Below are positions 25,207 to 32,312 of a stretch of DNA of 32,312 nt, piece after piece; the first letter of the stretch is position 1, and every line of letters begins with the position of its first letter. Source of the DNA: Phycisphaeraceae bacterium (GTDB lineage: Bacteria; Planctomycetota; Phycisphaerae; Phycisphaerales; Phycisphaeraceae); the NCBI GenBank assembly GCA_028280965.1, contig JANQKT010000078.1:1-32312 (forward strand), written 5' to 3'. A program made the translations under genes and the position numbers. Under the pieces are notes generated by a model. The model saw only the letters and a program-made list of their open reading frames with translations. It was not told the DNA's origin and searched no databases.

Positions 25207-26976
25207 TCAATCTCCGATCGGCCTCGAAGAATCTTCATTTAACAAATAGCGCATCTTGTTGTAGTGCGACTCGATATCGTTGACTGTAAGGGCGCGGTCG
25301 TAGATCGCCACCTCGTCGATCAAGCCCTCGTAAGGCCGCTTCTGCCGGGCCTCGGGCTGGGTCTGGTGGATCCCGATCTTGGTGACAAACTCGGTGTCCG
25401 GGAAGGCCGTGGTATCGTCCAGCACCGCCACGAGTTCGCCGTTGATGTAGAGCTTCGCAGAGGTGCGGTCCTTGACTGCGGCGATGTGCATCCATTGATC
25501 CACGGCCCAGCGTCGCTGCGAGTAGACCTCGGTGCCGGTTTCTGAAGAAGGCGGGTTTCGGTGGTAAAAACGCAGCAGGCCGCGCTCTGCACCGGCTTCC
25601 TCGGAGAGCCCGTGCAGCACCAGCCCGGATGCCGCGAGCGCTTCACGCTCCGGTGTCGTCATCGAGACCAGCGAGCCGTAGATCGCGAGCGCGTTGTTGG
25701 GTTTGGCCCAGCACTCGATTGTATAGGCCTCGGCGTTTCTCAGTTCGGAGATCGTCTGGTCAACACGGATATGGCCCGCCTGGTCGCTGGAGAATGACGC
25801 GGCGTTACCGACCGAGCCGATGCGCACGGTCGAGACGGCGCCGTCCGCAAAGCCAAAATACTTGCTGCCCATCTCGTTGATCGCGACCCCGCCCGCCAAC
25901 GACTCGAACCGGTAATACACCAAGGGGTTCAGGCTTGTGACGGACGACACGTATTGCTGCATCGCGTTCGAACTCGCATCCTCTAGGCTGCTAACAAACT
26001 GCGCGGGGGTCGATTCGATCTCCACGATCTGGGAACTGCCCGAGGTAACGATCCCACCCCGGCCGGCGCCGAGTTCGACCTCACTCGCTTCGTTGTCTGC
26101 GGTGCGGGGAGCAAGCGAGACCTTGCCTGTCATCACATGGACTTCGGTAAGGCCCTCGGAGGTCGTATGCACGCCGAACTCAGTGCCGAGGTCAACGATC
26201 GTTGCGCTAGGCGTATCGACGGTGAATCCTTTGCTGTCGGATGTCGGGCACTTGCCGACGATCCGGCCATACGCCAGGCGGACGCGGTGCTCGTCCACAA
26301 ACGCGATCTCACACGGCCCTTCGAGCACGACCACTGCGCCACGATGGGATTGGATCTGCGCCACACCACGCTCAAGCACCAGCCGCTGGCCGGCACGGAT
26401 CTCCGACCCCGCCTCGAGCTCGGTATCCCCGGTGCCGGTGTCTCCCGCCTGCCCCCACCGAACATTGAAAGCCCCCTCAAGCAAGGCGACAACGGGCATC
26501 TCCTGGACCTCAAGCCGCGGGGCTTGAGTGATCTGGGAATCGTCGGCGCCCGAACCAGGGTCCTCATCAATCCGAGGCACTGCGACCCAGAGCCCAAAGA
26601 GCAGGATCGCAGCGGCGGTTAACCAGGCAACCGATCGCGGGATGACGATGACTTTTTTCCCCCGCCGATCAGCATCCATGGCGGGCGCCGGGGCGGGTGC
26701 CAGTTTTTTCTTCTCGTCAACCCGATTGGTGATATCGACCAGCTGGATGTGCTCGGCATCAGGCTCAAGATCGCTCAGTTCTTGCCAGATATTGCTGATC
26801 TCATCCCGCTTGAATTCTTCGCCGATCCCATGCATCAGAATTGCAAGGCTTGCGACGTAGTCGGCGTTCTCCGGAGCCGAGACGATCCATGCCTCGACCA
26901 CCGCCGCCTGTTGTTCAGACAGCTCGCCATCCAGGAACGCGTAGACCCATTCATCATGGGGTTGAGCAGATTTCAT
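25207..26976 (-). CDS. FecR-LamG membrane protein, probable anti-sigma factor
   Basis: A 589-residue protein: a cytoplasmic helical N-terminal domain (about 1-75, W10 and FLDGELS at 14-20, typical of planctomycete anti-sigma starts), a proline/alanine linker, one transmembrane helix (about 114-134), a FecR domain (about 165-310 with AGSEIRAGQRLVLERG and VDTPSATIVDLGTEFGV) and a C-terminal LamG domain (about 350-575, ending GLIDEVAIYDRALTVNDIES). FecR proteins relay an extracytoplasmic signal to an ECF sigma factor. The ATG overlaps the stop of the sigma gene by one base (TAATG), strong evidence of coupled synthesis. The LamG domain is the natural candidate for the sensor and shares its fold with two surface proteins encoded next. 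Confidence 0.93.
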   Translation of the reverse strand: MKSAQPHDEWVYAFLDGELSEQQAAVVEAWIVSAPENADYVASLAILMHGIGEEFKRDEISNIWQELSDLEPDAEHIQLVDITNRVDEKKKLAPAPAPAMDADRRGKKVIVIPRSVAWLTAAAILLFGLWVAVPRIDEDPGSGADDSQITQAPRLEVQEMPVVALLEGAFNVRWGQAGDTGTGDTELEAGSEIRAGQRLVLERGVAQIQSHRGAVVVLEGPCEIAFVDEHRVRLAYGRIVGKCPTSDSKGFTVDTPSATIVDLGTEFGVHTTSEGLTEVHVMTGKVSLAPRTADNEASEVELGAGRGGIVTSGSSQIVEIESTPAQFVSSLEDASSNAMQQYVSSVTSLNPLVYYRFESLAGGVAINEMGSKYFGFADGAVSTVRIGSVGNAASFSSDQAGHIRVDQTISELRNAEAYTIECWAKPNNALAIYGSLVSMTTPEREALAASGLVLHGLSEEAGAERGLLRFYHRNPPSSETGTEVYSQRRWAVDQWMHIAAVKDRTSAKLYINGELVAVLDDTTAFPDTEFVTKIGIHQTQPEARQKRPYEGLIDEVAIYDRALTVNDIESHYNKMRYLLNEDSSRPIGD

Positions 26977-27521
26977 TACTGGGCCACCCCCAACCGGTCC
27001 TCGACGCAACGCGCGAGCGCCTTGCGGATCCGGTAAAAGACCTGGTTGATCGAACTCGATGTTTTGCCGGTACGATTAGCGATCTCAACCGTGCTCAAGC
27101 CGGTGTAGTAACGGTCGCGCAATAAATGGCGCTGACGCTCTGGCAGGTGCCGCATACAATCACGCAGTGCGCCTAAGCGGCTGTCCGCCTGTTCGGTGCT
27201 GCGGATATGCGCTTCCGCGAGCGCTTCGAGCGTGTCTGAATTCATGACAACGATGTTCTTGCGTTGCTGATGGTTGAAGTAATCAATCAGCCGGTATCGA
27301 GCAATCCCGATCAGCCAGGCCGAGAATGGGCGACTGCGATCGAATCGGTCGAAGTTCCGCGATGCCTCCCGGGCAACATCCTGCAACAGGTCTTCCGCGT
27401 CATGGAGGTTACGGATCGAGACACGGATAAACGCTGCGACCGTGTGGTGGTTGCTTAGCCACAGCTGGGTGAACGCTTCGACATCTGTCGTCGACTCGTG
27501 TTGTTTGCTCTCGTTAATCAT
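26976..27521 (-). CDS. ECF sigma factor coupled to a FecR-LamG regulator
   Basis: A 181-residue sigma factor of the type common in Planctomycetes and Verrucomicrobia. Region 2 spans about 20-85 (DAEDLLQDVAREASRNF, PFSAWLIGIARYRLIDYF); region 4 spans about 120-175 (LPERQRHLLRDRYYTGLSTV, EIANRTGKTSSSINQVFYRI). Its stop overlaps the start of the FecR-LamG gene. It probably transcribes its own operon and nearby surface genes on signal; target promoters could not be identified by eye. No good ribosome binding site precedes the ATG at 27521. Confidence 0.93.
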   Translation of the reverse strand: MINESKQHESTTDVEAFTQLWLSNHHTVAAFIRVSIRNLHDAEDLLQDVAREASRNFDRFDRSRPFSAWLIGIARYRLIDYFNHQQRKNIVVMNSDTLEALAEAHIRSTEQADSRLGALRDCMRHLPERQRHLLRDRYYTGLSTVEIANRTGKTSSSINQVFYRIRKALARCVEDRLGVAQ

Positions 27522-27684
27522 GGATCGATGTGGGGAAATGAATCATCGCCTCTCAATCATCAATACAGCGGCGGTCGATAACGGCTAACGCTGAATCCAA
27601 AACTTCTCGGCGGGCGCAATAGATTCACCCGCAATCTTTAACCCGATCTCGCTACAGCCGTGATCGGTATGGTGAGAATCACAA

Positions 27685-27711
27685 CCGTGCCCAGCCCATT
27701 GACAGGCACGG
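27685..27711 (-). terminator. Possible hairpin downstream of the BNR gene
   Basis: CCGTGCC (27685-27691) and GGCACGG (27705-27711) form a seven-base stem with a 13-base loop in the gap between the BNR gene end (27757) and the sigma gene start (27521). No U-tract follows on the minus strand, so it is a weak terminator candidate. The rest of this 235-base gap shows nothing else clear, and should contain the sigma promoter. Confidence 0.3.
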
Positions 27712-27756
27712 CTCATGCATCACAGTCAAGCGTTCGGAGATTGGGGCAACGCGACA

Positions 27757-29991
27757 TCAACGCCGCAGGGTCAACAACATGCCGACCCCGAGTAGTGACA
27801 GGCTCATCGGCTCGGGCACGTTCGCCGATCCGCCTGGGCCGGTAAACGCGGCGAAGGCGAGGCCGAAGTCCGCGTCGTCCACGTCACCGTCGTTGTCGAG
27901 GTCGGCGCCGGGATTAGCAGACGGGCCGTTGCCCGGGCCGGTGAACGCGGAGAAGGCGAGTGCATAGTCCGCGTCGTCCACGTCGCCATCCTGGTCCAGG
28001 TCCGCGGGGTTGCCGGGCAGCTCGCTGATTCGGGCAATTCCGATGCCGTCATACCAAGTACGCTGGTTCTGGCTGGTGCCCAAGCCCTTGCCGATAAAGA
28101 CCGATAGCTCTTCGTTGGACTCGAGTGAAGTCCTGCCGAGGTAGACCTGATATAGCACCAACTGGTTGTCGCTCAGGTCGACCGACAAGATCTCCGTGTT
28201 CTGGAAATCTGCGGTATCGACTTGCTCGGCGCCCTGCTCGCGGAACCAGATCAACTCGTCAGCAGAGAGCCCAGCGCGGATTTCCCATTGACCCGGCCCG
28301 TTAGACCAGAAGTAAGCAAACACATCGAATTCTCCTGCCGCGCCGTCGTTTGCGACGGTCGTCTTGAGTCTCGGAACACCGCTGTCCCCACCCATTTCAC
28401 CTGCGGTGATCACATTGCCTGCATTGCCGAAGCCGATTCGATTGTGCCATGTATTGTCATTCGCGCCCTGACCGGTTCCTACCGTGAAGAACACGAAATC
28501 GCTGGACGCAAATGTCGTATTGGCATTGCTGGCGTCGAAATACTGGATCTGTCCGCGGCTGATCTCGGCCTGCTCCACGATACCGACGATGGCCAGGTCG
28601 TAATCCAGGAAGCCCGCGCCGCGGTCATAGTTGCCAGGGTTCTCGGGGATGCCGTACCGCCCGCGCATCCAGACGACAGCGGTGTTGTCCGCGTCCCAGT
28701 CCGGGACGATCGGCCGGAGATTGTCAACCGACGAGTTCGAGGTGATGGGCGTCCAGGCAAATGTCTGCCCGCCGTCAGTCGTAACCCCCTTGTAAATCTC
28801 AAAATGCTGCTCGCCATCGGCCGAGCTGATCACCGGCGTGCCGGTCGCGGGGTCCACATTCGTAGAGAGGTAGACCGTATTGAGATCGTTGGGGTCCAGC
28901 GAGATATTGCCCGTGTAATCGGTCTGGCCAAAAAGCGCCGCCTGCCCGGCGAAGGCGATCTCGTTGACGTGCCACTGAGTGCCGTCAAACCGTGCATAGT
29001 GGTACCGCAGGTCGTTTGCTGAATTGTTGACCTGGGTTGAGAAGACGGCGTACGGGTTGCCGTTCGCGTCCAACTCAATGTCGCTGCCCCACGCCGATCG
29101 GCTCGTGCTGCCGGCATAGACCTGGGTACTGGTTTCAGGGGTGTTGGCCGCCGTGTCGAACACATTGTTGTCAATCACGTTCCCGAACGAGTCGTAGATC
29201 TTGCCGTCCCGGATCACCGCGTGGTAGAGGCTGGTGACGCGATTATTGGGGTGATCATTGGTGTGGATGAAATGGATTTCATCGATGCCGTTGGTTGCAT
29301 AATTCGCGTAGGGACGGGTATTGTTCCGTCCAACAGGGTCGGCGGGATTGTCGTTGAGGACGCGCCCGCCGTAGTGCCAGGTCGCCCCGCCATCTTCGGA
29401 GTAATTGAAGTTGGGATCGAAGCCGCGGGAGCGGTTGAAGTTATAGATACGCCCGTCTTCACCGGTAAGCTGGAAGACGCTGCTGTAGGTGGTTGACCCG
29501 GTGATGCCGCCCTGACCGGGCGGCGTATTATCGAAGGTCACCTCCGGCTGCCAGGCCGTGGGGTCGTTGGGGTTGGTCGAGACACGGAAGCGTGAGAGCG
29601 AATCCAGCCCGTGCGTCGCGTAGCCGGCGATGTATCGCCCGTCACTGAGCTGATCGAAAACAGGGTGGGCGTGATCGTTCCCGCCTTGACTCGGCCCCAG
29701 CGCGCTGTTGAGAACGAACTTGCTCCGCGCACCGTCGCCGTACGAATAGATCGCGACCTCGGCGTCCGCGTCCCGTCCGCCGGCGCCGTAGCTCTCGGTA
29801 ATCGAACCGACAAGCAGGATCCCGGCAGTCTTGTCCACAATCGCGCGCTCCTCAGAGAACCACGACCACGCTCCGTTGTCGTTGAACTGGATCAGATCGC
29901 CTGCGACCTGGTTTGTAGTAGCAGCACAGCTGTAGGAACCGGCCAGGCATAGGAGTGACAAGCCGATCGTGGATGAGGAATTCAGATGCAT
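27757..29991 (-). CDS. BNR-type beta-propeller protein with dockerin-like repeats and PEP-CTERM tail
   Basis: A 744-residue secreted protein: signal peptide (about 1-23), a large beta-propeller region of the BNR_4 type (about 30-480), a second beta-sandwich-like region (about 485-655), two dockerin-like calcium loops (ADLDQDGDVDDADYALAF and ADLDNDGDVDDADFGLAF) and a PEP-CTERM tail (VPEPMSLSLLGVGMLLTL, RR). NDHAHPVFDQLSDGRYIAGY (105-124) followed by ATHG is the characteristic BNR_4 blade. Several polysaccharide lyases, including ulvan lyases of families PL24 and PL25, share this fold, so a polysaccharide-degrading role is plausible but not shown. The ATG at 29991 fits the signal peptide better than one 12 bases upstream. 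It heads the minus-strand cluster. Confidence 0.85.
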   Translation of the reverse strand: MHLNSSSTIGLSLLCLAGSYSCAATTNQVAGDLIQFNDNGAWSWFSEERAIVDKTAGILLVGSITESYGAGGRDADAEVAIYSYGDGARSKFVLNSALGPSQGGNDHAHPVFDQLSDGRYIAGYATHGLDSLSRFRVSTNPNDPTAWQPEVTFDNTPPGQGGITGSTTYSSVFQLTGEDGRIYNFNRSRGFDPNFNYSEDGGATWHYGGRVLNDNPADPVGRNNTRPYANYATNGIDEIHFIHTNDHPNNRVTSLYHAVIRDGKIYDSFGNVIDNNVFDTAANTPETSTQVYAGSTSRSAWGSDIELDANGNPYAVFSTQVNNSANDLRYHYARFDGTQWHVNEIAFAGQAALFGQTDYTGNISLDPNDLNTVYLSTNVDPATGTPVISSADGEQHFEIYKGVTTDGGQTFAWTPITSNSSVDNLRPIVPDWDADNTAVVWMRGRYGIPENPGNYDRGAGFLDYDLAIVGIVEQAEISRGQIQYFDASNANTTFASSDFVFFTVGTGQGANDNTWHNRIGFGNAGNVITAGEMGGDSGVPRLKTTVANDGAAGEFDVFAYFWSNGPGQWEIRAGLSADELIWFREQGAEQVDTADFQNTEILSVDLSDNQLVLYQVYLGRTSLESNEELSVFIGKGLGTSQNQRTWYDGIGIARISELPGNPADLDQDGDVDDADYALAFSAFTGPGNGPSANPGADLDNDGDVDDADFGLAFAAFTGPGGSANVPEPMSLSLLGVGMLLTLRR

Positions 29992-30087
29992 GGTTTCACT
30001 CAATAGGCAATGTCTACACAGAGCACGGCTGCCCTGTTTGTAGCTACACGCGGTTGGTCGGTGAACGTATAGCCCAACCGAACACTT

Positions 30088-30107
30088 GGCTGTGTATTAA
30101 TACAGCC
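30088..30107. promoter_or_regulatory. Inverted repeat upstream of the BNR gene, possible operator
   Basis: GGCTGT (30088-30093) and ACAGCC (30102-30107) are perfect inverses around an eight-base AT-rich spacer GTATTAAT. The site is 97 bases upstream of the BNR start in a gene-free gap of about 330 bases (29992-30319) where a promoter must lie. It does not match an operator family I can name. No other feature is seen in this gap. Confidence 0.3.
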
Positions 30108-30319
30108 TCTAGAGCACAACAATAACGGCGGATTATTGATTTCAAGCACACGCGGGCTGTGCATGCGGGTCATACGATTCACACAAGAAGAGGCAATAAC
30201 TCTTTCGAGTGAACTCTCTTCCGCGCTACCGACGCTACGGCTCGCGTGGACTGGCCTGTCTCGCTGGCGGGCGGCGTGGCCTGCCGGGCGGTCTGGATCG
30301 GGTGTACCCTATAGAACTG

Positions 30320-30637
30320 GGCATTATGTTAGTGATCCTGAGCAAGGAGAGCGAAGACCATGACAAGCAGCCGGTGGTGTTCGATAAAGCTGGATACCAT
30401 GATCGGAATATCGTCGAGCGTTTAATCGGCTGGGTGAAAGAGTGTCGACGTATCTTCAGCCGCTACGATAAAACGGCCAAGTACTTCCTGGGCATGATCC
30501 GCATGGCCTTCATCCAACGCTACCGGCGGACCGAGGCAATGGAGGCGACCGATACCGCTCCGACTACTCCTGCAAGGCCATTCACCGAGCCTGCGAGAAG
30601 GCCGGGGGCCGAACAGGGGCATTATGTAAAGCCCTGA
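30320..30637 (+). mobile_element. IS5-type transposase remnant, C-terminal part and right end
   Basis: The translated segment contains VVFDKAGYHDRNIVERLIGW and VKECRRIFSRYDKTAKYFLG, the C-terminal DDE-fold segment of IS5-group transposases; the catalytic E is in NIVER. The catalytic aspartates and all of the N-terminal two thirds are missing. A likely terminal sequence GGGGCATTATGTAAAGCCCTG lies at 30616-30636. The 11-base sequence GGGCATTATGT occurs both at the left limit of the similarity (30319-30329) and at this right end (30617-30627). The element cannot move by itself. Confidence 0.75.
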
Positions 30638-30726
30638 CTGTTGGGCGGCAGTCCGCAAAGGCGTGCCGGATTCTACGTCGTCTCGTTTTGCGATAGGCTT
30701 CTGCCTGTAGGGTCGGCGTCCGTCCC

Positions 30727-31200
30727 TTACCTCTCTCGATCCAGCAACCGATAGCTGATCGCCTCCGCGACGTGCGAAAGTTGAACGGGCTCGCATGCGT
30801 CCAGATCCGCGATGGTTCGGGCGATGCGACGGACCTTGTCGTAGGCGCGTGCGCTCAGACCCAGTTCGGTCATAGCCTGTTTGAGCACGTCTTTACCAGC
30901 ATCGTCTAATGCCGCATAGTCGTCCAGCTCGCGACCGCTGAGCAATGCGTTGCGTTTAAGCGAGCCGCCATTGCGTTGGCTCTGGCGCTCACGGGCGGCG
31001 AGGACTTGCTCGCGCAACTGTGCGGAGGACGCTCCGTTGCGCTGGCCGGTGAGTTGTTGGTATGGCACGCGGGGAACCTCGACGTGGATATCGATGCGGT
31101 CGATCAGCGGACCGGAAAGCCTAGCGAGGTAACGGTCCATCTCGCGCTGACCGAACGCGTCGGCGGGCTTGTCGCCCTTGGGCGTGGGGTTCGTTGCCAT
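30727..31200 (-). pseudogene. ComM/YifB-type AAA ATPase, C-terminal fragment (copy 2)
   Basis: About 157 residues match the C-terminal third of ComM/YifB proteins: ATNPTPKGD (in place of the usual NPCPCGY), DRYLARLSGPLIDRIDIHVE, KVRRIARTIADLDAC and AEAISYRLLDRER. The Walker A and B motifs and the N-terminal domain are missing. Similarity stops at the ATG at 31200, exactly where a 22-base sequence shared with the neighbouring helix-turn-helix gene begins. The frame continues open upstream but encodes unrelated antisense residues. Full-length ComM proteins are helicases that promote branch migration during transformation; this fragment cannot do so. It is longer than copy 1 (10011-10244). Confidence 0.8.
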
Positions 31201-31207
31201 TTTGCTG
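31186..31207 (+). repeat. 22-base direct repeat at the ComM/HTH junction, left copy
   Basis: This 22-base sequence agrees with 31313-31334 at 20 of 22 positions, the first 13 being identical (GGGGTTCGTTGCC). The left copy lies on the break of the ComM fragment; the right copy is inside the first helix-turn-helix domain of the adjacent gene. It may be the site of the recombination that truncated ComM. Confidence 0.6.
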
Positions 31208-31616
31208 TTTGAGGCTAACTGCCGAAAAACCATTGCCTTACGGCTATCCGAGCCACCCCAAGACCCTCGGCGAGCACCTCCGCAAGGCCAGGATGGACCG
31301 TGCCATGAACCAGGGGTTCGTTGCCCATTTGCTGGGCTGCACCGAGCAGACGATCCGGTTCTGGGAGCAGGATAAGTGCAGGCCCCGGTCTCAGCAGATG
31401 GCCAAACTGATCGAATTCTTGGGCTATGACCCGCTGCCAGAGGTATCCACACTCGGGCAGCGGTTGCTCCGCTATAGGCAGCAGCATGGGCTGACCCAGC
31501 GTGGACTGGCCCGTAAACTGAAAGTCGATCCAAGCAGTATTTGGGCGTGGGAGACGGAAGAACACAAGCCTAGTCCGAAGTCGATGCTGCTGATACAACA
31601 ACTGCTCGGGGAGTGA
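31194..31616 (+). CDS. Double helix-turn-helix DNA-binding protein
   Basis: A product of up to 140 residues with two XRE-like helix-turn-helix units: one at about 25-78 (TLGEHLRKARMDRAMNQGFV, then LLGCTEQTIRFWEQDK) and one at about 86-138 (LGQRLLRYRQQHGLTQRGLA, then KVDPSSIWAWE). This tandem arrangement with a KPLPYGYPSHPKTLGEHL lead-in is common in bacterial genomes near mobile DNA; the role is unassigned. The start is uncertain: TTG at 31194, a further TTG at 31209, or ATG at 31293, which would cut into the first domain. The 5' part overlaps the ComM fragment and may have been lost. A terminator hairpin follows. It may be expressed, but a decaying state is possible. Confidence 0.6.
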   Translation: MPFCCLRLTAEKPLPYGYPSHPKTLGEHLRKARMDRAMNQGFVAHLLGCTEQTIRFWEQDKCRPRSQQMAKLIEFLGYDPLPEVSTLGQRLLRYRQQHGLTQRGLARKLKVDPSSIWAWETEEHKPSPKSMLLIQQLLGE

Positions 31617-31687
31617 TCTCGCCTGACAAACTAAACATATACTCGAGCTACGAGACCGCCGAGGCGCTTGGTAGCAGGGTGGTCAGC

Positions 31688-31714
31688 AAAACGCCCTCAC
31701 CAACAAGGCGTTTT
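31688..31714. terminator. Bidirectional intrinsic terminator
   Basis: AAAACGCC (31688-31695) pairs with GGCGTTTT (31707-31714) around an 11-base loop. A-tract and T-tract flank a GC core, so it can work in both directions. It is about 70 bases after the stop of the helix-turn-helix gene. Confidence 0.55.
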
Positions 31715-32046
31715 CGGGACGGAAGGCGACATGAACCGACACCTCTCGCTGACCGCGCTGACTTCGTACCCGGTACTGAGCTGCAACAGATAGCGCTGTA
31801 CGGATATAAAAAGGGCCCTCACGCCGAGATCGGAGTTTCGACGTGCGGGGCACCGTGCGTGCGTGAGTTTAGATGCAGCGTACTGCTCCGGCGGGCAACC
31901 ACGCATCATCTACGGAACTAACGGGTGGCACCACAAACGGGGGCAGGTCAGGCTTGCCCGCCAATCTGGTTGGTTGCTACCCTGTTTGAAATCTCGTGTG
32001 ATCCGAAAAATTGTACTTACGCCAACATTATGGTTGCAGATCACGC
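31715..32046. other. Intergenic region, no gene supported
   Basis: About 330 bases before the truncated right-edge gene. Short frames have no recognisable domain. A sigma factor gene, expected before a FecR-type anti-sigma gene in this phylum, is not present here; no clear remnant of one was found. Confidence 0.45.
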
Positions 32047-32312
32047 ATGAGTGACGCCACGCCGCCGCCTATGGATGCCGACCGGCTCATCGGCCTCGCC
32101 GACTCCTATCTCGCGGGGAGGCTGGACGGTGATCAGCTTGCTGAGTTGGAGAACGAGCTCAAGCGGTCTGCAGCCGCGCGTCAGTGCTTCTGGGAGGTTG
32201 TAGAGCAGGCGGTGGTGATGCGCGAGGTCTTCGGCCCCGGTGCGCAGCGGTTTGATTTCTCTGACAGCGCGCGGTCCGACGATTTCCTGGCACTGCTCTC
32301 GGACCTGGATGT
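32047..32312 (+). CDS. FecR-type anti-sigma factor, N-terminal fragment (cut by window edge)
   Basis: The visible 88 residues begin MSDATPPPMDADRLIGLADS and continue YLAGRLDGDQLAELENELKR then SAAARQCFWEVVEQAVVMRE. The L-x-x-x-Y-L-A-G-x-L pattern and E-L-x-x-x-L-x-x-x-x-x-A-R-x-x-F helices are typical of the cytoplasmic N-terminus of planctomycete FecR/anti-sigma proteins. The membrane helix and FecR domain would lie beyond the window. No sigma gene precedes it, so it may work with a distant partner or be orphaned. An alternative start is ATG at 32071. No clear ribosome binding site is visible for either. Confidence 0.7.
   Translation, partial: MSDATPPPMDADRLIGLADSYLAGRLDGDQLAELENELKRSAAARQCFWEVVEQAVVMREVFGPGAQRFDFSDSARSDDFLALLSDLD

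Noticed and set aside
31613-31921. A 102-residue frame after the helix-turn-helix gene
   Set aside because: It crosses the terminator hairpin, has no domain and no ribosome binding site.

Overview
The window looks like chromosomal DNA from a planctomycete, most likely of the class Phycisphaerae. The evidence is high GC with planctomycete-type gene families: eight proteins with PEP-CTERM sorting tails, dockerin-like calcium-loop pairs fused to those tails, prepilin-like proteins with the [10 protein letters not shown] signature, a Ser/Thr kinase with WD40 repeats paired with an ECF sigma factor, and a FecR-LamG protein paired with a second ECF sigma factor. No tRNA, rRNA or CRISPR array was seen. 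The lineage is inferred from gene content, not from a marker gene.

Left part (1-9,999). A signal-peptide protein is cut by the left edge. A family GH15 glycosidase and the epoxyqueuosine reductase QueG follow on the minus strand. Divergent from them is a partial complex I cluster: nuoD, two small membrane proteins, nuoE, a small soluble protein and nuoF. It lacks nuoC and nuoG on either side. Right after nuoF the base composition drops sharply at a PEP-CTERM gene whose 3' end runs into a palindromic element. A serine beta-lactamase-fold hydrolase follows. Two copies of another palindromic element sit before nuoF and after the hydrolase.

Middle part (10,000-20,700). A 5'-truncated ComM/YifB fragment is followed by a 1,138-residue membrane Ser/Thr kinase with WD40 repeats and its upstream ECF sigma factor, both on the minus strand. 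On the plus strand is a run of four secreted PEP-CTERM proteins. Two carry T5SS/PEP-CTERM-type beta repeats and one a precise 19-residue solenoid repeat. A gene-end plus leader segment occurs twice in this run, and in one copy the stop codon has been lost. A small membrane protein and a strong hairpin close the block.

Right part (20,700-32,312). On the minus strand, in transcription order, lie a BNR-type beta-propeller protein with dockerin and PEP-CTERM tail, an ECF sigma factor, an overlapping FecR-LamG anti-sigma-like membrane protein, two paralogous LamG PEP-CTERM proteins and two prepilin-like proteins. I infer a surface polysaccharide sensing, binding and degradation module. The last 2 kb is a debris zone: an IS5-type transposase remnant, a second ComM fragment, and a double helix-turn-helix gene whose 3' end also survives as a remnant near 21,070. 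A FecR-type anti-sigma N-terminus without a visible sigma gene is cut by the right edge.
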